Assembly: GCF_947331435.1 (NCBI RefSeq)
Contig: NZ_CAMZOF010000011.1
Span: forward strand, 124,001 to 188,000
Direction: 5' to 3'
DNA length: 64,000 nucleotides
Source: Pelagibius sp. Alg239-R121
GTDB taxonomy: Bacteria > Pseudomonadota > Alphaproteobacteria > Kiloniellales > Kiloniellaceae
This document shows, piece by piece, positions 51,681-59,968 of the stretch. Position numbers and translations under genes: made by a program. The notes under the pieces were generated by a model. It was not told where the DNA came from, ran no database searches, and saw only the letters and a list, made by a program, of their open reading frames with translations. How positions within the stretch are numbered: the stretch's first letter is position 1; each line of letters starts with the position of its first letter.

Positions 51681-53560
51681 TGCGCTATGATCCACCCTTT
51701 CACCGTTCGAACGGACTGACTCCGGCGATTGCCGCGATCGTCGTTCTGGCCGTTTTCCCATTGATATTCGAGGCGAGTTACCTTCGCCATCTGATGATCC
51801 TGGCTTTCGTTTTTGCTGTCGTGGCGGCGAGCTGGGATCTCAGCCTAGGCTATGGCGGGTTGTTCAATTTCGCCCATGTCGCGCTTTTCGCCGTCGGTAT
51901 CTACACCTATGGCATCCTGGCGAAAACCTTCGGACTGAATCCGTGGCTGGCCGTGCTGGCCGCCGGGCCCGTGGCGATGATCTTCGCCGCAGCAGTGGCA
52001 CTGCCGGTCCTGCGTCTCGACGGAATCTACGTGATCCTGGTAACAATCGCCTTCTCACAGCTGATCTATCAGATCATCATCAGCCAGTCGCAGATTACGG
52101 GCGGCACCTCCGGCATGGTGACGCTGCCTCCGCTCTCAGTTGATGGCTATCGTTTCGTCAAGGACGGCAAGATCGGTTATTACTACACAGGACTTGTGCT
52201 GCTGGTCGCGGCCTGCATCTTCCTGCACCTGACGGTGCGCTCGCGCGTCGGGAGGGCCATTGTGGCGCTGCGCGACAACAAATATTACGCCATCTCCCGA
52301 GGCGTTGCAGAGGGCCGAACCCGCCTACAAACACTCTGCGCCAGCGCGTTGTTCACCGGCATTGCAGGAGGATTTTACGGCTCTTACGTTCGCGTGGCCT
52401 CGCCGGATATCTTCGGACTTGGCTCGCTGGCACTGCTTCTCTCGATCCTGCTGGTCGGTGGGGCCGGCACCATCTGGGGACCGGTTATGGCGGCCTTCGC
52501 GATCACGCTACTGTCGGAGGCCATTGCCGATCTGGGAGCTTGGCGGAACATCATCACGGCACTTTTGATCATCGTCGTGATGGTTTTCTATCCCGGCGGC
52601 CTCTGGGGGCTGACACAGGAACTGCGCGAGGCCGCCGCTGTGGCTTTGTCGTCCCTGCGCGCACGCCGGCGCCGGCGTGTCTTGCGGATGGCCCGCGAAG
52701 AACGCTTGCGCACGGCAGAGCGGATGATTCGGACGCGTTACGGCGCAGTTGCCGTGGCCGATAGCGGCCCAGCGACGGGACAATCCGGTCCGCCGATATT
52801 GATGCTTCACGGAAACTCCGCCTGCAAGGAAGCTTTCCTGCATCAGTTCGCCGCATTTCGGGACAACCACCGCGTCATTGCCTTCGACCTACCGGGACAC
52901 GGCGCGTCCGACAATGCGGACCCCGAAGAGACCTACAATGTGCCCGCCTATGCCGATGTGGCCGAGGATGTGCTAACCGAGCTGGAGGTCGAGTGTCCGG
53001 TGGTCCTTGGCTGGTCGCTGGGCGGTTACGTGGCCCTGGAACTCACTGCCCGCGCGCCATCCGCTTACGCCGGTCTGGCGATCACCGGGACTTCGCCCTT
53101 AAACGTTGTGCCCGACGATTTCGCGCGTGGTTACGACCCCGACTCCCACGTAGTACTGGCGGGCAAACAGTTTCTCACGCTGGCGGAACAGAAGCGTTTC
53201 GCCGGCTCCGCCACCGTGCCCCTTTCACCGGAAAGCGCATTCCTGCACGAAAATTTCGACCGAACCGACGGACGCACGCGATACTACATGATCACCAAAC
53301 TGTCGGTCGTTGACTGGCCACGCCAGATGCGCATGCTGCGGGCTGGAGCTATTCCCTTCGCTGTGCTGAACGGAGCCGACGATCCATTCCTGGATCACGC
53401 CTACATCGCGGGTTTACCTTATGGCTCCTTATGGACCGGCGCCCCTTGCGATGTTGAGGAAGGCGCCCACGCGCCCTTCTTCAATCGTCCCGACGCCTTC
53501 AACACAGCGTTCAGTCGGTTTCTCCAGGAAGGCTGTTGTCAGAGGGAGTCGTCCCGATAA
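51680..53560 (+). CDS. LivM-like ABC permease fused to an AidH-like alpha/beta hydrolase (candidate acyl-homoserine lactonase)
   Basis: A single open frame of 626 residues. Residues 1-315 are a LivM permease (SWDLSLGYGGLFNFAHVALF, RDNKYYAISRGVAEGRTRLQ, LLVGGAGTIWGPVMAAF). A strongly basic linker (about 322-350, RARRRRRVLRMAREERLR) leads to an alpha/beta hydrolase at 350-620: oxyanion region LMLHGNS, nucleophile Ser446 in VLGWSLGGYV, acid Asp568 in NGADDPF and His597 in GAHAPF. GWSLGG, AITGTSP, RTDGRTR and NGADDPF closely echo AidH, the AHL lactonase of Ochrobactrum (recalled, not searched), where the acid is Glu. Basic linker and LivM topology place the hydrolase in the cytoplasm, at the channel exit. 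An internal ATG codes for Met349, so separate hydrolase production is possible. Confidence 0.85.
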   Translation: MRYDPPFHRSNGLTPAIAAIVVLAVFPLIFEASYLRHLMILAFVFAVVAASWDLSLGYGGLFNFAHVALFAVGIYTYGILAKTFGLNPWLAVLAAGPVAMIFAAAVALPVLRLDGIYVILVTIAFSQLIYQIIISQSQITGGTSGMVTLPPLSVDGYRFVKDGKIGYYYTGLVLLVAACIFLHLTVRSRVGRAIVALRDNKYYAISRGVAEGRTRLQTLCASALFTGIAGGFYGSYVRVASPDIFGLGSLALLLSILLVGGAGTIWGPVMAAFAITLLSEAIADLGAWRNIITALLIIVVMVFYPGGLWGLTQELREAAAVALSSLRARRRRRVLRMAREERLRTAERMIRTRYGAVAVADSGPATGQSGPPILMLHGNSACKEAFLHQFAAFRDNHRVIAFDLPGHGASDNADPEETYNVPAYADVAEDVLTELEVECPVVLGWSLGGYVALELTARAPSAYAGLAITGTSPLNVVPDDFARGYDPDSHVVLAGKQFLTLAEQKRFAGSATVPLSPESAFLHENFDRTDGRTRYYMITKLSVVDWPRQMRMLRAGAIPFAVLNGADDPFLDHAYIAGLPYGSLWTGAPCDVEEGAHAPFFNRPDAFNTAFSRFLQEGCCQRESSR

Positions 53561-53980
53561 ATCTACTCCAACCATATGACATAGAGTGGCCTCACGTGTT
53601 TTGCGGAACCACAAGGCGCGTCCGAAAAACATGATCCGCTTCGGTCCACGTCCTACTCCACAAACAATTCAAAAAAGAACGCCCTCTGAACAGCTGTAAA
53701 AATTCCAAAATGAAGCGTGAAACTGTACTGGCGGGATGGCGACAGTTGGCTGTCCGGGCTTTGTCTCAACCAACGAGCCCCTACGCTCTACGCCTTTAAT
53801 CTGACAGCACCTCTTTTGTCGGCAGCTTATGCCAAACGCCGACATCTATTTTGAGCTTTTGTGGCTATCTGAAATCGAACTTCCAACTTGTTTTGTTTTC
53901 GCACAGTGCTGTATTGCTGCTCAGCAGCGATATCTCATTTAATTTTGAAAACGCACAAACTCCAAAAAAAGATAATAGGC
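53561..53980. other. AT-richer intergenic region, no gene seen
   Basis: About 420 bp after the liv operon. Base composition falls towards AT from about 53640. No terminator-quality hairpin or RNA gene stands out. Confidence 0.45.
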
Positions 53981-54415
53981 ATGCAGGAACTGCGAGATCG
54001 TTACATCAAATTAAATGGCTTATGTGCAGTTGATACCCAGCGCCTAATCAATACGCAATCTGAACTCGGACTTACATTTCCCGAATCCTTCTACGAAGCC
54101 TGCAAATTCTTCGATGGGTCTGGTTGCGGCAACTTTTTCCACAATATCGATCGGGCGGTCGAACCAAACATTTTTGGCGAAACTCAGCGCTTACGCGAGA
54201 GCATTAGTTTGCCTAATCGCTACCTTGTCATTGGCGAACCGCCCGGTAGCCTTCTTCTGATTGATTGTGAAATTGGGTCGACGATTTGGTGTGATGCTTC
54301 GGACGCACCCAACCTGGCAAAAGGAGGGCCACTCCGCGACCCAACAATATGGAACAATTTCTATGAATGCCTGGAATTTGCGATTGAGCAAGAAGAAGAG
54401 GAAAGCAAGTTCTGA
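53981..54415 (+). CDS. SMI1/KNR4 (SUKH) family protein
   Basis: The ATG at 53981 gives 144 residues; an upstream ATG at 53888 would add a hydrophobic, cysteine-rich tail that looks non-coding. SUKH features are TQSELGLTFPESFYEACKFFDGSG near the start, a central RYLVIGEPPGSLLLIDCEIG strand-turn and DPTIWNNFYECLEFAI at the end. SUKH proteins are frequent immunity proteins of contact-dependent and polymorphic toxins. No toxin gene adjoins it, so it may be an orphan immunity gene. It is AT-rich relative to its surroundings, which fits horizontal transfer. Confidence 0.72.
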   Translation: MQELRDRYIKLNGLCAVDTQRLINTQSELGLTFPESFYEACKFFDGSGCGNFFHNIDRAVEPNIFGETQRLRESISLPNRYLVIGEPPGSLLLIDCEIGSTIWCDASDAPNLAKGGPLRDPTIWNNFYECLEFAIEQEEEESKF

Positions 54416-54804
54416 AACCTAAATCATTTCTTCCTGCAAACAACGTGGTGGTACTTGAGCCAACTCGAAACCTAGCAAAAGAAATCATCGCTGTGCTTGG
54501 TAAATTTTTCAGGCGGCAAGCTGACATCACGCGGCCAAGACATCTCTTCGGTCGGTCGCTGCGTTTCATCGCTGGCTTCGGAAACTTGAGCGCAAACCAT
54601 ACGGTTTCGACGCGATGTCACAAAAAAACCACCACCACCCCTCCTTCATGTTCGACTAACGCCAGGATCTGTAGTCCTAACGCACAACGCATTTTCCTCT
54701 GACATTACCTTGCTTGAAATCAGCGGCGTTTTTTTAAGTCTTTATCATCCAACAAAGCGACCGCGCCTAGTTTGGCGGGGTCAGCAAGTCAACTTGTCTC
54801 AGCC
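54416..54804. other. AT-richer convergent intergenic region, no gene seen
   Basis: About 390 bp between the SUKH gene and the convergent CBS gene. Short open frames here lack any family resemblance or ribosome site. CAAGT/ACTTG (about 54787-54798) is a small inverted repeat near the CBS gene end. Confidence 0.45.
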
Positions 54805-55233
54805 CTAACCAGCAATGTAGTGCTCAAGCTGATCAATGATAAATTGTTGGTCGCTGATGATGCTTTTTACCAAGTCGCCTATTGAAATAACCCCGATCAC
54901 TTCGCCTTCAACGACCACCGGTAAGTGTCTTATGGCTTTTTCGGTCATGATGGCCATACATTCTTTGACCGACTTCTCGGGGCGCACGCAAATAACTTGC
55001 GTAGACATGATTTCTTTAACCGCCGTATTGGGCGATGACTTTCCCTTTAGTATGACCTTTCGCGAGTAATCTCGCTCCGTAACGATGCCTACTAAATTTC
55101 CGTTTTCTAATACAATGAGTGACCCGATGTTGTTGTCCGCCATCATTTTGACGGCATTGAACACGCTATCATCCGGTTCAATTGATAAAATTCTTCGTTT
55201 CTTTTCGCCGAGCACTTGCTTTATATTTGTCAT
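54805..55233 (-). CDS. CBS-domain pair protein
   Basis: A 142-residue protein made of two CBS domains (about 8-62 and 76-132): SIEPDDSVFNAVKMMADNNIGSLIVL...LVGIVTERDYSRKV and VRPEKSVKECMAIMTEKAIRHLPVV...VIGVISIGDLVKSI. CBS pairs bind adenosine nucleotides or SAM and sense energy state. A strong AGGAGG lies before the ATG. Stand-alone CBS pairs of this type (often linked with stress) have varied roles. It is divergent from the nuo operon, with AT-richer composition. Confidence 0.87.
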   Translation of the reverse strand: MTNIKQVLGEKKRRILSIEPDDSVFNAVKMMADNNIGSLIVLENGNLVGIVTERDYSRKVILKGKSSPNTAVKEIMSTQVICVRPEKSVKECMAIMTEKAIRHLPVVVEGEVIGVISIGDLVKSIISDQQFIIDQLEHYIAG

Positions 55234-55559
55234 TTGTTTCCTCCTTGTTTAGGAACCAAAATTGACAACTGTCTGACAATGCGCCTTTGCTCTCATATCG
55301 TACGCCCTTTCAGTTGTAGGCGAAACGAAAATTTCCGTTGAGATGAACGCCACCATACTGACACCGCAGGTTGGGTGACAGAAGCAGCTCTCGTCGGTAT
55401 AGTGGTTGCAGTGGAGTTGCGCCATCAGTTGTGTATGGCCCAAAGGTCTGAACCCGATCGCGGTTCAAAACTGGAACTTTTATAAATTGGGCCTGCAGCA
55501 TCAGGCGACGTGGTGCAGAGCGAACCTATGCGGGAAACTTGGCGTAAGGTGGTTACGCT
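55234..55559. other. Divergent intergenic region before nuoH, no gene seen
   Basis: About 325 bp carrying the CBS and nuo promoters. I find no nuoG remnant or other gene in any frame. Confidence 0.45.
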
Positions 55560-56546
55560 ATGGTCGAGATTTTCGTTGTTCTCGTGATGTTGCTGAAATT
55601 GGCTGTTCTTGTCGCGGTGTTGTTGATGCTGCCGATCCCGTTGACGTGGCTGGAGCGCAAGATCGCCGCACACATCCAGCAGCGCCCCGGTCCCATGCGG
55701 GTCGGTTGGCATGGTCTTTTGCAGCCGCTGGCCGACGGCATCAAACTCCTGAGCAAAGAAGACCATATCCCTGACGCTGCGGACAGGTTCCTGTTCACCC
55801 TTGCGCCGATCATCACACTTGTTGCAACACTCACAGTGTTTGTCGCTATTCCCTTCGGTGAAACGATCACAGTCTACGGAACCGAAATAACGCTGTACCT
55901 CACCGATATGAATGTCGCCGTGATGTATGTTCTGGCAATCGCCGGTATCGACGTCTTTGGTGTGATTATCGGCGGCTGGGCATCCAACAGCAAATACGCC
56001 GTGCTTGGCGCCTTGCGCACTTGCGCGCAGTTGATTTCCTATGAAATCCCGATGGGATTTGCAGTCGTAGGCGTGGTGATGCTGGCTCAGTCGATGAGTT
56101 TGGTGGCCATTGTCGAGGCCCAATCGGAACTATGGAACATCGTCTATCAACCCCTCGGTTTTGTGGTGTTTTTTATTGCCGGTCTGGCCGAAGCGCAACG
56201 CATACCCTTCGACTTGCCAGAGGCCGAAGGCGATCTCGGGGCCGGCTATCACACAGAATACAGCGGCATGCGGTTTTCGTTCTTTATGATCGGCGAGTAT
56301 CTTGTCCTGATCCTTCTGGCTGCGCTGAATGTGGTCCTGTTCTTCGGCGGTTGGAACCCTCTCTTCCTGCCGTTACCACCCCTGATCTGGTTCCTCCTTA
56401 AAGTCGCGTTCTTTGTGTGGCTCTTCATGTGGTTCCGTTTCACGTTTCCCCGCTACCGCTACGACCAACTGATGACAATCGGTTGGAAGGTGTTGCTGCC
56501 ATTGTCACTGGCAAATATACTGATTAGCGGCGTCATTCTGTCCTGA
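55560..56546 (+). CDS. nuoH: NADH-quinone oxidoreductase subunit H
   Basis: A 328-residue membrane protein with eight or nine helices. Family landmarks are PLTWLERKIAAHIQQRPGPMRVGWHGLLQPLADGIKL split over 27-66, RTCAQLISYEIPMG, and AEAQRIPFDLPEAEGDLGAGYHTEYSGM, whose acidic residues couple quinone chemistry to the proton channels. AAGGTGG precedes the ATG. It is the first gene of this nuo run; nuoA-G do not precede it, which is unusual. Confidence 0.93.
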   Translation: MVEIFVVLVMLLKLAVLVAVLLMLPIPLTWLERKIAAHIQQRPGPMRVGWHGLLQPLADGIKLLSKEDHIPDAADRFLFTLAPIITLVATLTVFVAIPFGETITVYGTEITLYLTDMNVAVMYVLAIAGIDVFGVIIGGWASNSKYAVLGALRTCAQLISYEIPMGFAVVGVVMLAQSMSLVAIVEAQSELWNIVYQPLGFVVFFIAGLAEAQRIPFDLPEAEGDLGAGYHTEYSGMRFSFFMIGEYLVLILLAALNVVLFFGGWNPLFLPLPPLIWFLLKVAFFVWLFMWFRFTFPRYRYDQLMTIGWKVLLPLSLANILISGVILS

Positions 56547-56575
56547 CTGGAGCAACCAACTCGAGGCAATGAGAC

Positions 56576-57145
56576 ATGGCAATGGCCGGCAAGCAGATAT
56601 CACGATGGATCGGTTGGGTGTTTTTCTCCGATATCATCAACGGGCTGTCGTTGACGCTGAGCTACATGTTTTCGAAGACAGTGACCGAACACTATCCCGA
56701 TAACGAGAAATGGGTTCCTTTCGAGCGATACCGTGGCCACCATTTTCTGAACACCGATGAAAACGGTGAGGTCAAGTGCGTCGGCTGTGAACTCTGTGCC
56801 AAGATTTGCCCTTGCGATTGTATGGAAGTCGTTCCTTACGAAGATGAAAACGGCAATCGCCGACCGCTGGTTTTCAATATCGATATGGCTCGGTGCCTGT
56901 TTTGCGGCCTATGTGAAGATGCCTGCCCAGCCGATGCGATCAAGCTCGGACAGCACTATGAATTCTCATCCGAAAATAGCGAGGCATTGGTCGTTGGACG
57001 CGATGCCCTTATCGCTTCCCCCCGCAAGGCCGAACAGGGCGGTAAGGTCGTCAAAGCCAAACTGACAACTTCAAATGGTGCCCCGATTAGCGAACAAACC
57101 GAAGACGAGGGTTACGACTGGTGGCGTAACATAAGACGCAGCTGA
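56576..57145 (+). CDS. nuoI: NADH-quinone oxidoreductase subunit I (two [4Fe-4S] clusters)
   Basis: A 189-residue ferredoxin-type subunit. Two four-cysteine sets are complete: Cys68, 71, 74, 78 with CVGCELCAKICP and Cys107, 110, 113, 117 with CLFCGLCEDACP; they bind clusters N6a and N6b that hand electrons towards quinone. Residues 10-40 form the membrane-contacting amphipathic start. A hydrophilic tail of about 45 residues after 145 is longer than in E. coli. A 276-bp non-coding gap separates it from nuoJ. Confidence 0.93.
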   Translation: MAMAGKQISRWIGWVFFSDIINGLSLTLSYMFSKTVTEHYPDNEKWVPFERYRGHHFLNTDENGEVKCVGCELCAKICPCDCMEVVPYEDENGNRRPLVFNIDMARCLFCGLCEDACPADAIKLGQHYEFSSENSEALVVGRDALIASPRKAEQGGKVVKAKLTTSNGAPISEQTEDEGYDWWRNIRRS

Positions 57146-57421
57146 GTTGCCTCCGATCGGTACTTAAAATGCAAATTTGGTGATCCAATCATGATAAACA
57201 TCTGCCGTTTCATTTTCGAACTGCCTCTTGCCGTAATTTGCATTCCAACTCGTTTTTCTGTACCCATAGTTATCTATCGGTTTGCAATCCTTGGGTCCTA
57301 CTGGCGGGATTTGGCAAGCGCATGCTCTTGTAAGTAAAGGCAAAATACTTACTAAACCTACCGGTTTGGGCAAACATGGAAACGCAAATCAAATAGGCGC
57401 ATCACGAGAAAGGCACCTTTC
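57146..57421. other. Unexplained gap inside the nuo operon
   Basis: 276 bp between nuoI and nuoJ in an otherwise tightly packed operon, more AT-rich than the flanking genes. I see no gene, hairpin of terminator quality or insertion-sequence end. Confidence 0.45.
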
Positions 57422-57925
57422 ATGGAGCAGGCCTTTTTTTTGTTTGTTGCGGTAGTGGCCACAGCCTCGGGCTTGGCTGTGGTCATGGCGAGGAACCCGA
57501 TCCACAGCGCGCTCGCTCTCATCGTCTGTTTTGTGCAGGTGGCCGCTGTTTTTCTTCTGCTGCGGGCTCCGCTTCTGGCCGTCATCCAGATGTTCGTCTA
57601 CGTGGGCGCGGTGATCATTCTGTTTTTGTTCGTGATCATGATGCTGGATGTGCGCAAAGAAATCCGCACTCCTTTTCTAAAGCGGTGGACTGCAGTCGCG
57701 GTTACAATCGTCGTCTTGCTAGCCGCAGAAATGTTCGCTCTTTTATTGCTGGGCGAACAATGGCAAACGCCGTCCTTCGCACTAAAGTCCGGGCAAATGA
57801 GTTCCGTTCGCGAACTTAGCATCGCGCTGTTCACTGAATTTCTTTTTCCCTTTGAAATCGCCTCGGTCATTCTCTTGGTGGCCTTGGTCGGTGCAATCAT
57901 ACTGACTCGAAAGGAAACCAATTAA
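57422..57925 (+). CDS. nuoJ: NADH-quinone oxidoreductase subunit J
   Basis: A 167-residue, five-helix protein with the NuoJ pattern [23 protein letters not shown] and [20 protein letters not shown], containing the functional Tyr/Val-Gly-Ala turn of the third helix. Its stop TAA shares the last base with the nuoK ATG. Confidence 0.92.
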   Translation: MEQAFFLFVAVVATASGLAVVMARNPIHSALALIVCFVQVAAVFLLLRAPLLAVIQMFVYVGAVIILFLFVIMMLDVRKEIRTPFLKRWTAVAVTIVVLLAAEMFALLLLGEQWQTPSFALKSGQMSSVRELSIALFTEFLFPFEIASVILLVALVGAIILTRKETN

Positions 57926-58227
57926 TGGTTCCCTTGTCATGGTATCTGACCTTAGGCGCAGTGTTGTTTGTCATCGGTATTGCCGGCGTCCTGCTCCGTC
58001 GCAACGTTTTAATCGTATTACTGTCCCTGGAATTGATGCTCAATTCGGTCAACATTAATCTGGTGGCCTTTTCCAACACTCTTGGTGGCTATCAAGGACA
58101 AATCATTGCCATTTTTGTCATTACCATCACCGCAGCCGAGGTCGCCATCGCACTCGGCATTCTGGTGGTTCTAATGCGTAACAATGCGACGCTGGAGGTT
58201 GACGAAGTCACGATACTGAAAGGGTAG
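57925..58227 (+). CDS. nuoK: NADH-quinone oxidoreductase subunit K
   Basis: A 100-residue, three-helix protein. [23 protein letters not shown] carries the proton-channel Glu of helix 2 and [18 protein letters not shown] the Glu of helix 3. Full typical length. Confidence 0.94.
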   Translation: MVPLSWYLTLGAVLFVIGIAGVLLRRNVLIVLLSLELMLNSVNINLVAFSNTLGGYQGQIIAIFVITITAAEVAIALGILVVLMRNNATLEVDEVTILKG

Positions 58228-58236
58228 GATCCTACC
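58223..58236. repeat. 14-bp perfect palindrome at the nuoK/antiporter junction
   Basis: GGTAGGATCCTACC spans the nuoK stop and the AGGA ribosome site of the next gene. Folding in RNA would hide that site, which might tune translation of the antiporter-like subunit. It may be chance. Confidence 0.35.
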
Positions 58237-58238
58237 TC

Positions 58239-59717
58239 ATGGACATCGACTATTCGCTGCTCCCTCTTCTGGCCATCATGATTCCCCTGGTGGCGGCCGG
58301 AGCCATACTGGGATTACGTCGCAACGCCTTTTTGCGTGACACCATATCCCTTGCGGCAGCGGTGACCCAATTTCTCGTCGTCATATCATTGGCCCCAACT
58401 GTGCTGGCCGGAACCACTATCGAAGTAACTCTCTTCACCATCCTACCCGGTATCGATTTTGCTTTTCGCGCCGATGCACTGGCGATGGTCTTTGCGACCA
58501 TTGCCTCGCTTCTGTGGATTGCTGCTGCAGTTTATTCCGTTGGCTACATGCGCAGCCTGGAAGAACACGCCCAAACACGCTTTTTCGTATGTTTCGCCAT
58601 CAGCCTTTCGGCCGCGGTTGGCGGCGCCTTTGCTGCCAACCTGTTTACTTTGGTCATCTTCTACGAAGTTCTAAGTCTCATCACCTATCCGCTGGTCTAC
58701 CACCACGAGGACGAAGAATCATGGCACGGCTCACGCCGATACATGGTTTACCTCATGGGGGCATCAAAAACCTTTCTTCTGGCCGCGCTGGCGATGACCT
58801 ATCAGTTCGCCGGGACGTTGGACTTCAAACCGGGCGGACTGTTCAACGATACCACTCTGTCGGACGGCCTGCTCATCGGCATCTATTTCTGTTACCTCGC
58901 CGGTTTCGCCAAAGCGGCGATCATGCCGTTTCACGCCTGGTTGCCCGCCGCCATGGTGGCCCCAACACCGGTCAGCGCCCTGCTGCACGCGGTCGCGGTT
59001 GTCAAAATGGGCGTTTTTTGCGTCCTGCGGGTCATATTCGACGTTATGGGTCCGCGCTTGATGCACAGCCTGGATCTCGACATCGCCACCGCCTATCTGG
59101 TCTCGTTCACAATCGTGATGGCGTCCGTGTACGCCCTGACACGCGACGACCTGAAAGCACGGCTCGCCTATTCCACAGTCAGCCAGTTGTCATACATCGT
59201 CTTGGGTGCAGCGCTTTTGTCTCCGTCCGGCATTGTCGGTGGTGTAGCGCACATTCCCGCGCATGCACTGTCCAAGATCACCCTGTTTTTTTGCGCCGGT
59301 TCAATCTACTGCGCCTCACGGCGGAGAAAGATCAGTGACATGGCCGGAATTGGCCGGCGCCTGCCCTGGACCATGGCGGCCTTTTTTGTTGGCTCCCTGG
59401 GAATGATCGGGGTGCCGCCGTCGGGCGGCTTTATCAGCAAATGGTATCTGGTGCTGGGCGCGGTGGAAGCGCAGAGCATCGTGTTTCTCGTTGTTCTGCT
59501 GGTCAGCGCCGTCCTTAACGCAGCCTATTTTCTACCGGTTTCCTATACCGCCTTTTTCGTCAGGGAAAAGGACAATCAGAATATGGAAGTGGCGGCCGAC
59601 GACATTCGGGAAATTCCACTTGTTACTGTTCCGCTTGTCGTTACCGCCGTGTTTTCACTGGCCATGGGTGTTTACCCCGACTACTTCCTGGCCCTGGCCC
59701 GGGGGGTGGTCCCATGA
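58239..59717 (+). CDS. MrpD/NuoM-like antiporter-type subunit, first of two in the NuoL position
   Basis: A 492-residue protein with about 14 helices of the NuoL/M/N-MrpD family. Key pieces are the TM5 Glu in LVIFYEVLSLITYPLVYHHE, the TM7 Lys in CYLAGFAKAAIMPFHAWLPAAM with HAVAVVKMGVFCVLR, and TRDDLKARLAYSTVSQLSY. It ends after helix 14 and lacks the long amphipathic HL helix of true NuoL (about 600 residues). It occupies the gene order position of NuoL along with the 587-residue protein after it. It would translocate a proton or sodium ion. Confidence 0.87.
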   Translation: MDIDYSLLPLLAIMIPLVAAGAILGLRRNAFLRDTISLAAAVTQFLVVISLAPTVLAGTTIEVTLFTILPGIDFAFRADALAMVFATIASLLWIAAAVYSVGYMRSLEEHAQTRFFVCFAISLSAAVGGAFAANLFTLVIFYEVLSLITYPLVYHHEDEESWHGSRRYMVYLMGASKTFLLAALAMTYQFAGTLDFKPGGLFNDTTLSDGLLIGIYFCYLAGFAKAAIMPFHAWLPAAMVAPTPVSALLHAVAVVKMGVFCVLRVIFDVMGPRLMHSLDLDIATAYLVSFTIVMASVYALTRDDLKARLAYSTVSQLSYIVLGAALLSPSGIVGGVAHIPAHALSKITLFFCAGSIYCASRRRKISDMAGIGRRLPWTMAAFFVGSLGMIGVPPSGGFISKWYLVLGAVEAQSIVFLVVLLVSAVLNAAYFLPVSYTAFFVREKDNQNMEVAADDIREIPLVTVPLVVTAVFSLAMGVYPDYFLALARGVVP

Positions 59718-59968
59718 TCGGGCGAATTGTTCAGTTTTTCGGCAATACAGCAAATGTCAGGTTGAAGTGGCGCATTTTTGTCGCCGTCCTTGTGGTCATC
59801 GTGTTCGCTGATTTCCTCGTGCTGCGCGACCACGGTGAATATTTCTGGGATCTCCTTCCAGGTTGGGGCGCCGGCTTCGGCTTCGTTTCCTGCGTTGTCA
59901 TCATCTTCGTCAGCAAATTCATCGGCCATCAGGGCGGCATCATGCGCGACGAGGACTATTATGACTGA
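59714..59968 (+). CDS. Small two-helix membrane protein between antiporter-type subunits
   Basis: An 84-residue protein with two hydrophobic stretches (about 19-37 and 52-68) and a charged end, IMRDEDYYD. It overlaps the preceding gene (ATGA) and the next start by 8 bp, so it is co-translated with them. I know no named family. Its position suggests a linker or assembly subunit for the extra antiporter module, which is inference. Confidence 0.7.
   Translation: MIGRIVQFFGNTANVRLKWRIFVAVLVVIVFADFLVLRDHGEYFWDLLPGWGAGFGFVSCVVIIFVSKFIGHQGGIMRDEDYYD

Noticed and set aside
51680-53560. Two separate genes livM and hydrolase
   Set aside because: There is no stop or frameshift between them. Only an internal ATG for Met349, without a strong ribosome site, would allow separate translation, so fusion is the simpler reading.
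45000-53600. A luxI-type synthase near the LuxR gene
   Set aside because: None of the proteins here, nor anywhere else in the window, shows the LuxI acetyltransferase-like pattern.
54445-54702. An 85-codon rightward frame after the SUKH gene
   Set aside because: Low-complexity Thr/Ser/Arg content, no ribosome site and no recognisable domain.
55406-55774. A 122-codon rightward frame before and into nuoH
   Set aside because: It overlaps nuoH in another frame and turns Arg-rich there; it is not a nuoG remnant.
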